Shown: positions 1-11,399, numbered from the stretch's first letter. The stretch is 64,000 nucleotides of DNA from Parastagonospora avenae f. sp. tritici 18332-5 (GCA_022559985.1 JAFJTR010000055.1:62001-126000); one strand, 5' to 3'. The notes: generated from the letters alone by a model not told the origin. Translations and numbers: made by a program.

Positions 1-360
1 AATGTGGGGGCGGTGGTGATCGTCCGCGTTCTCAAGCGCGACCGCGAATTCTGGCGCGTTGCATTCCTCCCTCCATCTCCCAGGTAAAGCCACCCGTGCT
101 CTCCATCCTGATCCATCTCTTAAACACCTGCGACGTGATCAACTTTTGCTTTCTACTGCGCATGCCTTCATAATGATTGTTGCACGAGTAATGAGCTGGT
201 CCAGATCCTTTGGGGGCCGTAATCCTGTCGCACCCGAAGCGCCCCACGAGGCGCAGCTCTTCCTATATGCATGTTGATCTCCAAACATCTATACAAGATA
301 CACAACATCTCTGCATTTGCTCAACGGCTAACCGAAAATCATCGCTTACTGACGCGCAAT
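1..360. other. intergenic, left edge
   Basis: No supported gene is seen. Short open frames on both strands lack any recognisable domain. An in-frame ATG at 271 could extend the next gene upstream by 30 codons, but those codons look unlike the rest of the protein. Confidence 0.5.
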
Positions 361-3110
361 ATGTTCTCGAAGTTCGCCGGGGCCGTATCTGGTGCTGGTC
401 CAGAAAATCCACGCAAAGATGAAGGAGCGTCACTCAGCTCAATCCTCGAGACGCCAACGTTGCGTGTGGAACTGGCACTCCTAGTTCTCCTCTGTATAGA
501 TACCATGCGGAGTGACCTGGTTGGTACTTTTGATTCAAACCAGACTCAAGAATCGAGACCACCGACCACTACTCGACCACCACCGCTACCGAAAAACCCT
601 TCCAACGACCTCATAAGCGTCGACGAGCCACAAAACAAGAAACCACTAGCGAACGATGCTACGAGGATCACACATGGAAGGGAACATGATTCTGTGCAGA
701 TGCAGGCTCTCAGGAGAAGTGCCCTCAACTTCTTCGACAAATGGCGTGGAGCGGTCATGCTCCGCATTTGTGACGTGCTTTCTGTACGAGGCGAGACAGT
801 ACGGCAAGCAAAAGCTAGAAGGAAGCAGAATATGGACCAAGCGGAGAAGGAGAGACAAGGTACACCATCTCTCATCGACTTCGAGGAGGATCCTTTTGCG
901 ACTCCAGCATGGACTGGAAAAGAGGTGCATCTCGGTCGCTACAAACCAATCAGGACGAGGCTGTTGGACTTCGAAGAGCCAAAGCGAGTCCTGATCCTTC
1001 ACTGTCTTCTTCTGCTTTTATTAAGTTTGGAATATTACCCGGCACATTCTAGGGTATTGCTGTTGAATCTCGCGAGTAGCTTCGAGCTGGAGACAGAGGT
1101 ACTGGCGGAACATGAGAAGTCAGTTGCGCAAGGGCTTCTGGCTACGGCTGCGTCTCATATGGATGCCGATGCGACCGCCGCGAAACAAGCCTCCAACGAT
1201 GCCGCGAGCCGAAAGTGGAAAGTCGGGCTTGCCGCTGTCGGTGGTGCTGTACTCATTGGGGTTACTGGTGGTCTTGCTGCACCACTGCTTGCCGCCGGTC
1301 TGGGTAGTGTGATGGGTGGATTGGGTCTTGGTGTCGTATCGACTTATCTGGGAGCGCTCGCGGGCAGTTCGGTGCTTGTGGGCTCATTGTTTGGTGCATA
1401 TGGCGCGAAGATGACCGGGAAACTAATGGAGCAATATGCACGAGAAGTCCAAGACTTTGAATTCATGCCTGTCCAAGGTTTGTCTGGATTTTTCCTCGCG
1501 TTTAAATTTCATACTGATAATATGTAGATCCTAAACGCCCGTCATTGCAGCGAGAGCAGGAGTGGGCAGATGAGCAGGATGCCCGCGACCCAAGTAAACG
1601 GGCCCACCACCGTCTTCGTGTAGCCATCGGCATCAGCGGCTGGCTAAGCTCTTCAGCCGATGTCTACCAACCATGGGAAGTTATTGACGCGGAGACCACA
1701 GAACCGTTCGCCTTAAGATTCGAGCTTGACGCCATGCTCCGTCTTGGCAATTCTCTACAGGAAGTGCTATTCAACTATGCATGGGATGGCTTGACATACA
1801 CTGTTGTGAGCCGCACGTTACTCGGGGCACTGTACGCTGGTCTCTGGCCGCTCGGACTTATCAAAGTCGCCAGTGTTCTTGACAATCCTTTCAGTGTCGC
1901 CCTTGCGCGAGCAGACAAGGCTGGAAAGGTACTGGCACATGCGCTCATGGATGGCGTGCAAGGCAAAAGACCCGTAACCCTTATTGGCTATTCTGTTGGC
2001 GCGCGTGTCATTCAGGCGTGTCTTATTGAGCTCGCGGAGCAACATGCTTTCGGACTCGTTGAGTCTGTTGTGTTGATGGGTACGCCGGCGCCGTCCAACA
2101 GCGAGCAGTGGAGACAAATCCGATCTGTCGTCGCCGCTCGCGTAGTGAATGTTTACAGCACTGAAGACTATGTTCTTGGGTATCTTTATCGGTCAACTAA
2201 GCTTGAGTTTGGCGTCTCAGGTCTTGAGGCGGTACAGGATGTGCATGGCATCGAGAACATCGACATGAGCAAGCTCGTCAGTGGCCACGACCGCTACAAG
2301 CACCTCGCTGGCAAGATCCTCGTCAACATCGGATTTGGCGATGTGAACTTTGAAAAAGTTGCGGAGCAAGAACAAGCACTGGAAGCTGCGGAGAGAACGA
2401 AGCAACAAGTGAAGGAAGAAGCAAAGAAGAGAGTCGATTTGGAACTACTATTCGAGGCGCCTCCGCACAGCTCCTTCGGGCCTATACCCAACCTGATCGA
2501 TGATGCAGATGAAGAAAAGCCTCCATCACCGACTCGTGCGAACCCACAGCCTGCTCGACAAACCCCAATTATATACACACAAAGTCGATCAAGGCAGCAG
2601 CCAGCACGGCAACGACCAATGATTGCACAAAGTATGTCGGCCCAAGCTGCTACGCCAGATTCTCCTCGAATCCTGCCCTCAGCTACCACGTCGACATCAG
2701 ATCCGCTAGGGGCTACGGAACTGATTGAAACGTCCACACCCACGGTCAAGCAGCCCGGGTTCCCGACAGCTTCCGCTATAAACAGACAGCAGATGCCGTC
2801 CAAGCAGATATCAGAATCATCAGCACAATTGCAACCATTGCGGGTCCCAAAGCCCACACGGGTTGATAGCGTTGGTGGTCCTATCAGGCTGATCGACTCG
2901 ACACTGGTTGCTTCTTCAAATAACGCTTCCAAGGTCGCACAAAAGCCTGCGACTGCCGTCACAATTACAGAGGTTCCCGTCCACCACGATGATACGGAGA
3001 GTGAGATAGACTTTTGCGAAGACGACGAAAGCGAGATTGGCAGCGAATTTGGCGAGCTGTCCATGGTAGATCCGGTGCCGCTTGATGATTTTGACTACGG
3101 ATTGATGTGA
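361..3110 (+). CDS. DUF726/TMCO4-family alpha/beta hydrolase (yeast Mil1-like)
   Basis: Fungal member of the DUF726 (TMCO4) family, predicted membrane-associated alpha/beta hydrolases related to yeast YFL034W/Mil1. The first exon has a hydrophobic stretch around 1000-1030 and then a glycine-rich hairpin-like membrane region at about 1220-1400. After the intron comes ISGWL, the family signature, and then GYSVGA near 1985-2002, which is the G-x-S-x-G nucleophile elbow. The C-terminal third is low-complexity Pro/Ser/Thr and ends in an acidic stretch. Start at ATG 361 (MFSKFAG) was preferred over 271. One intron is needed: the donor is GTTTGT at 1478. The good-looking acceptor at 1550 breaks the frame, while the AG at 1554 keeps it (E at the junction), giving about 890 residues. 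Biochemical substrate is not known. Confidence 0.85.
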
Positions 3111-3504
3111 AAACTCGGAGATGTAGCACCTCATATATCTTGCCATGTTTCAGGCTTCGTTTCTGAGCACTCCATCAATGTCGTGAACCCCGGCGCAAGT
3201 ACATATAGAGCGCTTAGCTATCCGCAACAAGAAGTGTTCTAGTGCAACTTAAGGCCGCCGGGTACTCTAGATCGGAAGAAACCGCTGGGATCGTACATAA
3301 GCGCAAGCTGTCCAAAAGTGTCAGCGTCACAGCGTGCATGATATATAAATTTGGCGTATTGATAATCCTAGCAATTCGGTCAGGCCAAAAAAATACCTTC
3401 AGCCAAGTTCGCAACTAGGCAATTTACAAGCATAGTCATTGCCGCGTTCTAATAGACTTAGCCAGTCCACGACCAACCAAAGCTAGTCTTCGAGAAGACG
3501 CGTA
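3111..3504. other. convergent intergenic region
   Basis: Lies between the 3' ends of the DUF726 gene and the amidohydrolase gene. It should hold both terminators. No gene or repeat is seen. Confidence 0.6.
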
Positions 3505-5238
3505 CTACAAACCCAATTGCCCTGATACAGAGCTGTACACCTGTCGTCCCTCAAACCAAGTCTTTAAGACAGTGGCTCCCGCAAACTCTCCTTGACTAAA
3601 GTCTCGGTCAACAGCTATGAAATTTGCCATCTTCCCCACTTCAATGCTACCCTGCAGGCGATGTCTGCCCACCGCCTCAGCACCTCCCAGCGTGATCATC
3701 CGACAGAGCGCTGCAGCAGCGACCTGTTTCTTGCTGAGACCTTCCTCAACTGGTCCAGGCACCTCCAGATTCTCCACCAGATATGCCAGTGGATCAAACA
3801 AGCTCGGACTTGGAGTCAAGATCCAGTCCGAGCCAATCGTCATATGAGCGCCCGTTGCCAGAATTTCATTGAATGGCCACCTCATTAGATGGGGCGCCGC
3901 CTGCACCATTGGAGAGTGCCAGATCGCTGGAGACATCTCCGCGGTGAGTCCAAGGCGTGCAATTCGAGGCATGTCATCTAGAACACAAATCAGCTTCTAA
4001 GCATCGGAATCTCCCAAATCTCTCCACTTATGGCTTTGTTTACCTGGATGAACTGCGTTGCAGTGCGCAATCTCGTGCCTCGGACCGTTAGGGTTCTGCT
4101 TTCGCACAGCCTCATATGCGTCAAGCGCAAGCCGCATGCTCCCGTCTCCTGCTGCATGAATCTTACACGTCATGTTCTTAGCATCGTATCTAAGAAGTTG
4201 CTCAAGCAACTTGTCATGAGCAATCAACACACGCTTGGCGTCAGGATGGCCATGTTCGTCTAAGCTGCATTGGGTGGACTGTGGTGGCAACGGAGCGCCG
4301 TCGAGGAAGAACTTGACAAATCCTGTATGTACATGCTTGCTCTCAAAGGCTTCTGCGACATTTAGCAGAGCTGTCAGGGATTCTTCACTCTCGCCATGCG
4401 TCTCCGGCGCAGCGACAATGTGCGTGCTGATATTGAGAGGTAGGCGATTCTCGGCCTCCAGCTCACGCACGGCATGGAGATAGACGGTGTTGGCGGATGA
4501 CTCCTGCACTGATGTGATGCCATACCGGTGACATTCAGACACGGCGAATTCGATGACAGTCTTAGCGTAGCTGAGAGGAGTACGCGGCAAGTGTCGCCAG
4601 ACAGGAGCCGTTGCTGCCTCGATAATCTCTCCAGTTAGTGTCCCGTCAGGTCTTCGAAAGTACGCTCCTCCAGGCGGGTCCTTGACATTTTCATCCAGGC
4701 CCATTTCACGCAGTCCCGCGGTGTTGACAAGGATCCGATGGCAGGAGATCTCCCGGACAATCACCGGATCGTTTGGGTACAACTCATCCAGGTACTTTCT
4801 GTCGGGAATGCCATCTGCAAAGTTGCTTGCCGAGTAAAAGTTGCCGATAGTCCAGTTGCCCATCACATTGGAGTAGGCACAAGCACACGACGCTGATTTA
4901 ATGTTATTTGCGAGGGTCTTGTCACTGCTCTCCCAACCGACGTGCGCTTCACCGGTGCGTTGGCATCCGGCAGCTAAGAGATGAGTGTGCGCATCGTGGA
5001 TGCCTGGCATGATAAACTTCCCCTGCAATTGGTACTGAACAAGCCGCCTGCTCTGTGCTAGAGTTCGAATCTCTTCGTTCGAGCCGACAGCTTCAAATTT
5101 GCCATCAGGGCCGACGATGAAGGCTTCAGCCCAAAGCTGTGCGTCGTTTAAGGTATACACACGTCCGTTGACGAATGCTGTGGCATTTTCTGACCCTTTG
5201 GATGAATAGAACGGAGGTGCGTCCATGATGTGAGGCAC
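3505..5238 (-). CDS. amidohydrolase 3 family protein (YtcJ-like)
   Basis: Metal-dependent hydrolase of the amidohydrolase superfamily, YtcJ-like branch. It starts at 5238 (a second Met is at 5226). Exon 1 runs to 4044, the intron is 3978-4043 (GTAAAC...TTCTAG, 66 nt) and exon 2 ends at 3505, giving 555 residues. FVNGRVYT is the usual first beta strand. GIHDAHTH carries the metal-binding HxH. KIHAAGDGS supplies the next histidine, HEIAHC another, and IGSDW the catalytic Asp. The C-terminal GSIEVGKMANFIAVD is the standard composite-sandwich return. There is no signal peptide, so it is probably cytosolic. Relatives act on amide, ester or formamide bonds and the substrate here cannot be read from sequence. 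Its upstream region carries a duplicated 134-bp block. Confidence 0.9.
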
Positions 5239-5293
5239 AGGTAGTTTTTGAGAAACAAAGAAAATGTCAAAATCAATGGTGCGTCAGACAGGT

Positions 5294-5427
5294 TAGGTAT
5301 CTTTCCTGATATAAGCTGAGCTGAAGGATGCTGCAATACTAAAATACTAAATGAAAAATACACCTGCTCACTAACCAAACATGTGAAGTTGGAACTTACC
5401 GAGCGAAACGGAAGATCCGGACCTCGG
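5294..5427. repeat. imperfect direct repeat, copy A
   Basis: A 134-bp block with a second 134-bp copy at 5618-5751. Shared words include GATGCTGCAATAC, AAAATACTAAATG, CAAACATGTGAA and CTTACCGAGCG, in the same order and spacing. Identity is roughly three quarters by eye. A further match, GCGGATTGGC at 5520 and 5903, suggests that the duplicated unit is longer than this core. Confidence 0.8.
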
Positions 5428-5540
5428 TTCTAGTAGTCTATATCAAGCAATTGTACAATCGTACAAACATTACTTGTGCTATCAAATATCAAGAAATACC
5501 GAAGCAGTTTTTGCAGCAAGCGGATTGGCTCTTTTAGCAA

Positions 5541-5576
5541 CACCGAGGGCACCGAGGGCACCGAGGACACCGAAAT
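5541..5576. repeat. 9-bp tandem array, four units
   Basis: Four units of CACCGAGGG, the last two diverged (CACCGAGGA, CACCGAAAT). They lie between the two larger repeats upstream of the amidohydrolase. It is non-coding. Confidence 0.85.
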
Positions 5577-5617
5577 ACCGTAACACCGATGAACCTAACC
5601 GGAGAATTGCGCTAGTT

Positions 5618-5751
5618 TAGGTGTCTTGACTGATTTGAGCGGAACTACAAGATGCTGCAATACCAAAATACTAAATGTCCAAGACACCTGGTCACTGGGC
5701 AAACATGTGAATTGAAATCTTACCGAGCGGAAGTGTAGATCCAGGCCTCGG
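5618..5751. repeat. imperfect direct repeat, copy B
   Basis: Second copy of the block at 5294-5427, offset by 324 bp and the same length. It lacks the flanking 9-bp tandem array found between the two copies. Confidence 0.8.
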
Positions 5752-6064
5752 CCGCACTAAATCGTGTGCTAGATAGAGTAGCGTAAGATTTCGCTAACCC
5801 GTAGTCTACTACAGCATAACATCATTGCAGTCGACCGAGCGGAGGTGATTTCGAAGGCGCTGGAAGTCATCGAATCATCATCTTTGTGGTTTGAAGAATG
5901 ACGCGGATTGGCCCATCTGGCAATGCTGAACTACCAAAGATCATAACCGAACAGTTGTATTGTTGGTGCAGCGCGGATTTGCGAATGGAGATGCATCGTA
6001 GGCATAGTCGCGCGGCAAAGTCTCGGTATAGGAATATTAACTCAATCGAACAGCATATTCGGAA

Positions 6065-7627
6065 TTATTCCGCATAGTCAGCGTAGGAGAAAGAAGCCAA
6101 CGTCAACCTCCCAGAAGGAGACACGATCTCAATACCCTCGGCACCCTGAACCGGATAGATAAGACCCGACAATGACGCGACACCTTCGTCATTCACAAAC
6201 GTCTCCACTGAGTTGTAGTCGACATAAATCGCGAGTTTGACTGTATTCTCACCAGCAGGATTGACTGCAGTTCGCACAGCATTGTAAGCTTGCTTTGGTC
6301 CCGATGCCAAAACATCCGTAGCGGAGCCGTCGGATGCCCTGGCCAGAAATGCCTCGTTCTTGGAAAAATTGTACCCGATTGTTGTGTTGTACGCTTCACT
6401 TGACTTGATGCGAAAGTGGACTTCGTCGCCATCGTCGCCGTCCGCCTTGGTGACTGTGGCGCGGATCACATAGGCACCTCCGGTAAGATCGGGAGGAAGT
6501 GATGCCGTTGCCGGGTCTGTTGTGATGGATGATCCGTTCGTTGAAATGGGGCTTTCGAACTTGGATGCATAGCCCATGATTGGGACACTGATCAGGATTG
6601 GAGTGCTGCCGATTGTACGGTACTTGACTTCTCGCACCATACTCAGCTGTCCTTGATACCTGCCGTAGTAAGGCAAAGTGTTGGCGTATTCCCAATTGTT
6701 CATCCAGGCAATTGCATAGCGGCTGCCAAATTTGTCGTTGGGATTCTCCCAGCTGACAGTGGCGTAGAAATCTGGGCCTTCATCCATCCACCTCGGAGCG
6801 CTGGTCGTGGCTATGAAGTGAGTGCCATTCCAAGACCCAGACCAGTAAGCTGTGCCTGTCGTCTTTCCATATTTGTATCCATTAGCGCCGGTGGCAAGGA
6901 TCCAAGTGCGTGAGGCGGTGTTGCCGTCAAGATCAATTTGATACATGTCGGCGCACTCGAGTGTGCCTAAGTCGACACCAGAGTCGATGGGCGAGAAGCC
7001 CGAGACGTAAGCCCAAGTCTTGAGATCTTTTGACGTGTAGAAGCCGATTTTGCTTCCTTCCGAAAGCGCAATGACCCAATAACCTGCCGTCTCATCCCAG
7101 ATGATCTTGGGGTCTCGAAATGCTGGTTTGGCGGCAGCGTCAGGGCTTGGCATCACCGGATTACCATCGTATGCTATGAAGGTGGTTCCATTGTCGCTGG
7201 AGTGGAAAAGAGACTGTTGTTGAATGCCATCCTGCATCTGAGTGAGGATTGCAACGACGGTATTTGGGCCAAACCCCGCTGTGTTGGCTGCGTCTACGAC
7301 GGCGCTGCCAGTCTCTATATCGCCCAACACCACGCCAGTCACAGGATTTGGCTTGTACTTTTGAATGACCACACCCCTTCGAGCCCAATCTACCATGTTG
7401 GTGCTAGTGACGTGAAACCATTCGGTACCGCCCGCGCCGGGATTAGATTTGTCCCAGTTAGAGTTGTAAAGGTAATAGAGATGCCATTCACCTCCTGCGA
7501 AGACTGGGCGTTGAGGATCATTCAGCCATTTTTCTTCTGGGGTGATGTGGTAGCTTGGTCGCGTCTGGCCAGCGATAAAGGGAACCACGCTGACTAGCAG
7601 CAAAAGTGCATGTAGCATGCCCGGCAT
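6065..7627 (-). CDS. secreted GH32 beta-fructosidase (inulinase/levanase/invertase type)
   Basis: Single-exon gene of 520 residues. Residues 1-20 form a signal peptide (hydrophobic core LLLLVSVVPFIAG). The five-bladed propeller motifs are present: WLNDP at 34-38 with the nucleophile D37, FRDPK at 170-174 with the transition-state Asp D172, and the acid/base glutamate E224 in EC. The residue after EC is Ala instead of the usual Pro. A C-terminal beta-sandwich domain follows from about residue 350. GH32 enzymes hydrolyse beta-fructosyl bonds in sucrose, raffinose, inulin or levan, and sequence alone does not choose between them. Its neighbour on the same strand upstream is a sugar transporter. 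Three repressor-type SYGGRG sites lie about 430 bp upstream of the ATG. Confidence 0.93.
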   Translation of the reverse strand: MPGMLHALLLLVSVVPFIAGQTRPSYHITPEEKWLNDPQRPVFAGGEWHLYYLYNSNWDKSNPGAGGTEWFHVTSTNMVDWARRGVVIQKYKPNPVTGVVLGDIETGSAVVDAANTAGFGPNTVVAILTQMQDGIQQQSLFHSSDNGTTFIAYDGNPVMPSPDAAAKPAFRDPKIIWDETAGYWVIALSEGSKIGFYTSKDLKTWAYVSGFSPIDSGVDLGTLECADMYQIDLDGNTASRTWILATGANGYKYGKTTGTAYWSGSWNGTHFIATTSAPRWMDEGPDFYATVSWENPNDKFGSRYAIAWMNNWEYANTLPYYGRYQGQLSMVREVKYRTIGSTPILISVPIMGYASKFESPISTNGSSITTDPATASLPPDLTGGAYVIRATVTKADGDDGDEVHFRIKSSEAYNTTIGYNFSKNEAFLARASDGSATDVLASGPKQAYNAVRTAVNPAGENTVKLAIYVDYNSVETFVNDEGVASLSGLIYPVQGAEGIEIVSPSGRLTLASFSYADYAE

Positions 7628-8572
7628 TGCGACTACAAAAAGGACAATGCGCTTTCCTAAAAAAACATAAGAAGTAATTGCAGGTTCTGTTCTTTGCCTT
7701 CTTATAATCTTCCAAGTCTCTACGGCTTGTGCCTGATGGAGTTAGCTTCGGTAAAGATGAGCTTCTGCATGAGTTCCCGCTGCGAATCTGCATGGTTGTT
7801 CGGCACATGAGTAAAGATGCCACTTCGACCAGCTGGGGCAGACTCTACCAATCACCAAACCTGGCTTTAGAACGTGAATGTCCCCACTTGCTATTCGAAA
7901 CGAAATACGGAAGTGGCATCCCATTGATGAGCGGGTCAGTACTTCCTATTGAACTACCTACTGTATTGGAATGGGTCAGCCGATCGTCGGAGTGCATGGA
8001 AGAGAGTCAGCGAATTCATCCAAGATCGACAGAATGAACCCTGCTTTTCCGGGGATGTGTGGGGTTGCGGGGGAAAAGTCTGCGGGACATGACTTGCAGT
8101 AGCTTAAGTCGGCTAGGTAATTTAAACAACCTACTGTCGTCGTTCGTCATTCCGCAAATCTCTCCGAAGTCTTCGCCAATGACGGAATCTGAGGGTGGAA
8201 GAGACTGCTAATGGTATGTTATGCGGAAGAACTACTATCCCGCGTTGACGTATGAGTACCCAGATGTGAAATTTGGATTTTGCACATCGCTCGATTGTCG
8301 CATTGGACGCTTGTCATGCGACAGCCACATTTCAATTGGTTCAGTAAATGGACGAGCGAAGCGGAGACTGCTCGCACGCGATCCGTGTACATGGAAGGGC
8401 ATCTTCGGTTCTGCCTTAGCCTTCAACACAAACCCATCTTGTAACATTCTTCCATACAGTCTGCGTTCCCGCATTTCGATCTAGCGACTTCGAGGTGTGA
8501 ACGCATCCGATGTAGAGGACTCCTACCACCACATGTGCATCTTTGTCCTTCCGAATCCCATCCACAACCGCA
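7628..8572. other. intergenic, GH32 promoter region
   Basis: Holds the promoter of the GH32 gene (start 7627) and the 3' end of the sugar transporter (stop 8573). No gene is convincing. The short plus-strand frames at 7729-8037 and 8221-8484 lack domains. Confidence 0.6.
8049..8072 (+). promoter_or_regulatory. cluster of three CreA-type SYGGRG sites
   Basis: CCGGGG at 8049-8054, GTGGGG at 8059-8064 and GCGGGG at 8067-8072 all fit the CreA/Cre1 consensus SYGGRG on the same strand within 24 bp. This is 422-445 bp upstream of the GH32 start codon. Closely spaced pairs are the form that is usually functional in Aspergillus. Binding here is inferred. Confidence 0.5.
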
Positions 8573-10433
8573 TCACGACGATGGCGCTTCCTCAACATGC
8601 ATCAAACGCACAGCCCGCGTGCTGGCCTTCCGTGGGTTCGGCGCTTCGAAGATGGCATCCAGCTCTTCCAAGGTGATGGACTTTGTCTCGACATAGAAGA
8701 AGTAAATGAACACAAACTCAAACAGGTCCCAGAATACGAAGAACACATAGAACCAGTAGCCGATCTGCAACGCGTTAGATACATACATGCTTCTGTATGA
8801 GGAACACTTACATTCTTGAGGGCAATCGGTGCAGCGAACGTGTTCACGAACCCTGCACATCCGGACGTCAACTGGAAGATACCCATGCCCTTTGCGCGCA
8901 TGTCGTTGGACAAGACCTCGCCAGGGTAGATGGGTTGCATCGATGTAAACGCGAGCGCAAAGACCGAGCCGAAGATGTAGATGAACGAAATCGAAGCGAC
9001 GGAAGCTGTCTTGCTGCCAGTGTTGACAAAGTCGGCTGCGGTCCCTGCTGCGATCGCTAGACAAATTGCCATGCCGACTGTAACACCCATGAGCATCTTT
9101 CGGCGACCGACGACGTCATGAAGGCGCGCGCCGATGATGGCTGGTATCCAGCCGCCGATTGCGTAGATGATGTTCAGGAGGAGCTGGGTACTGGGGTCGG
9201 TGACACCGACGTAGGCTACAAGTGTTGGGAGGTCTACAAAGAGTAAGCATGGATACTATGTGCAGAAATAAGGCCAGATCTTACAGTAAGATACAACGCT
9301 ACAATCACAAGTTAGCCAACCTTTCTTCATCTCGCATGAGATTGTCAGACTTACTTGTTGCCAGAAAACTGCCCAAACCACGCAAAGGTCATGTTCAACA
9401 TCATCCTGTAGCGTCGTGCGCCCGTCTTGAACAAGTCCCGGACGTCGAAGTAAGTCCTCCAAGACATCATTCCTGTCTCCAGAATTGCGCGGCGCATCTC
9501 AGCCATCTCGAGTTCGACTAGTGGATGTGTTTCATCACCGTTTGCGTGAATCGTACCCAAGACCTTGCGTGCCTTTTCAGGTTGGTCCTTTGCCATTAAG
9601 TATCGGGGCGACTCTGGGCACAGCCATATGAAGACGGCCACGATGGCCGGACAGATCATCTGCAGCCAAAGGGAAAGCCTCCAAGCTAGGATATTGCCGT
9701 CGTTACCCCAGCGCTTTTGCGAAGCGTAGACGACAGACGTTGCGATGATTGACCCCTGGGCAATTCGTAAGCACTTGAGATTCATTTTGTGGGTGTCACA
9801 CTCACCAGATAATACAATGTGTTGTACATGCCAGCAACAGTGCCGCGGTACTGCGGCGGCGCAATCTCAATCAAGTACAACGGTGCTGCAGTCGTTGCAA
9901 TAGTTGAGAAGAAAGAGAGTAGGAATCGTCCGCCGATAAACGCAGGAATCGTGGGAGCGACAGATGTCACAATGGCGCCGACACAGGTCCCGACACATCC
10001 GACAAAAATGGGCCATCGACGACCATGCCAATCCGATACCCAACAGAAGAAAGCTCCAGTCATCTGACCAATCTGGAAGATGGCGAAGACGATGCCGGTA
10101 CCGCTGTTACCTTCCTTGGGCAGGTTGTAGTAAGAAGTGTAGCTCGGGACGGCGTTGATGGAGCCCATGAGTGATCCGTCGTAGCCTGTTTCCTATCAGT
10201 CCGCAGGCCATCATGATCGTTCTGTTGCTACGGGACGTACCGTTCATTGTTGAACACAAGTACACCAACAAGCACACAGCATAGAGATGCAAGGAGCCAC
10301 GACCCCAAGTGTTTATCGGCTGGTTCTTGAGTATGGTAGTGAGATCACTCTCTATCGCAGTCGTAGACTCGCCATGTTTCTCGGATGACTCCTTTTCATC
10401 GTGCATGATGTACGGCTTATCGGAGCTGTTCAT
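8573..10433 (-). CDS. MFS sugar transporter (lactose-permease type)
   Basis: Twelve-helix sugar porter of 533 residues in six exons: 10433-10241, 10185-9806, 9755-9355, 9298-9285 (only 14 nt), 9233-8812 and 8764-8573. All five introns are 47-56 nt and the frame closes at every junction. Sugar-porter signatures are visible: NGYDGSLMGSI in helix 1, GRRWPIF between helices 2 and 3, GGRFLLSF, PESPRYL after helix 6, and the end motif VETKSITLEELDAIFE. The family imports mono- and disaccharides by proton symport at the plasma membrane. It is co-oriented with the GH32 gene. A TATATA element lies about 100 bp upstream of the ATG. Substrate is not determinable. Confidence 0.92.
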
Positions 10434-11399
10434 GATCGTGTTTCCGAACGTACGCTTATGGGAATGTCGTCAAAGCAACACGAAGTATGTACAAGGATGT
10501 GGAGTTTGTCGATCAAGAGGAAGAGTACCATATATACATGGTTGATGCGCCTTCAAACTTTGGCATCATTTCTATGTCCGCAAAGTCGAGGATGTGCTGA
10601 TCGATTTGGGCACGGAATGTTAACGCCGAGCGAAAATCGACGGAATAGGTTTGGCGCTGATGCGATCTCTCGGGAAGCCCGTGGTCACGGATCGCGTCAG
10701 GACTGTCACCGTGCAAGTGTGTCCGGGGAGGTTGAGCTAGAATGGCGGCTCAAGTAGGGCGTCCAAGCCCAGAGCCAGCGTGCAGCATCTCGCCGTACGG
10801 AAAATTCACGTTCTTGGAATGTGGCTCGCACGATGGGATGTGATTCGGTCGCATCTCGGTTGCGGGGGAGACTAGCATGTCTCTCGTGCCGTGGATTTGT
10901 GTGGTTCTGGCGCGCGAGTGTCGCCAGACCCCTCGCTGAAGCCAGACCTTCCCTTTTCCGGCACGGAGAAGGCGCACCCGTGCCTGACTCGTGGCAAGGG
11001 ATTTGGCGCGAACACACCGCATCTCGTCCTTCACTCTGATACAATCTCACCAACAAAGACCTGCCGCGATATCTAGATGGGAAGCTTTGCTTACAGATGT
11101 AAATCAATCGACTAACCTTGAGCGCCCAAAATTATCACTTTCTGGCGACAATTTTCACTGCTTTCCTCGTGACAGAAAAATGACAGCGAACGACACCTAG
11201 GTACAGGTGACGACATTCACGATGATCAGGTGCTACTGTTTCAGAGGATAAGTATTGTATTATATGCCGGCCTGTATATACTCGATTATCAGTGCTTTCT
11301 AACACACTCGAAGGTGGCATTCGATGCAGGCAACCTTCTGCTCATGCTCATCCGTATATACAGTTTTCTCTCCATTGACACCATCTAGGCAAGTCAAAT
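10434..11399. other. intergenic region
   Basis: Promoter of the sugar transporter plus the 3' flank of the repetitive secreted-protein gene. TATATA on the minus strand (about 10530-10536) fits a TATA box for the transporter, and GCGGGG near 10862 fits a CreA site. No gene is seen. Confidence 0.55.
10530..10536 (-). promoter_or_regulatory. putative TATA element of the sugar transporter
   Basis: TATATA on the minus strand, about 100 bp upstream of the start at 10433. Position is plausible for a fungal TATA box. There is no experimental support. Confidence 0.35.

Larger units (their letters stand above)
5239..6064. other. intergenic region with duplicated modules
   Basis: Upstream of the amidohydrolase start and downstream of the GH32 gene. 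It contains an imperfect direct duplication (5294-5427 and 5618-5751) and a 9-bp tandem array (5541-5576). No coding potential is seen. Confidence 0.7.

Noticed and set aside
2294..3064. Minus-strand frame of 256 codons
   Set aside because: Antisense of the low-complexity C-terminus of the DUF726 protein, with no domain.
5060..5080. GTTCGAATCTC word resembling a tRNA B box
   Set aside because: Lies inside the amidohydrolase coding sequence, with no A box or cloverleaf. No tRNA gene was found elsewhere by eye.
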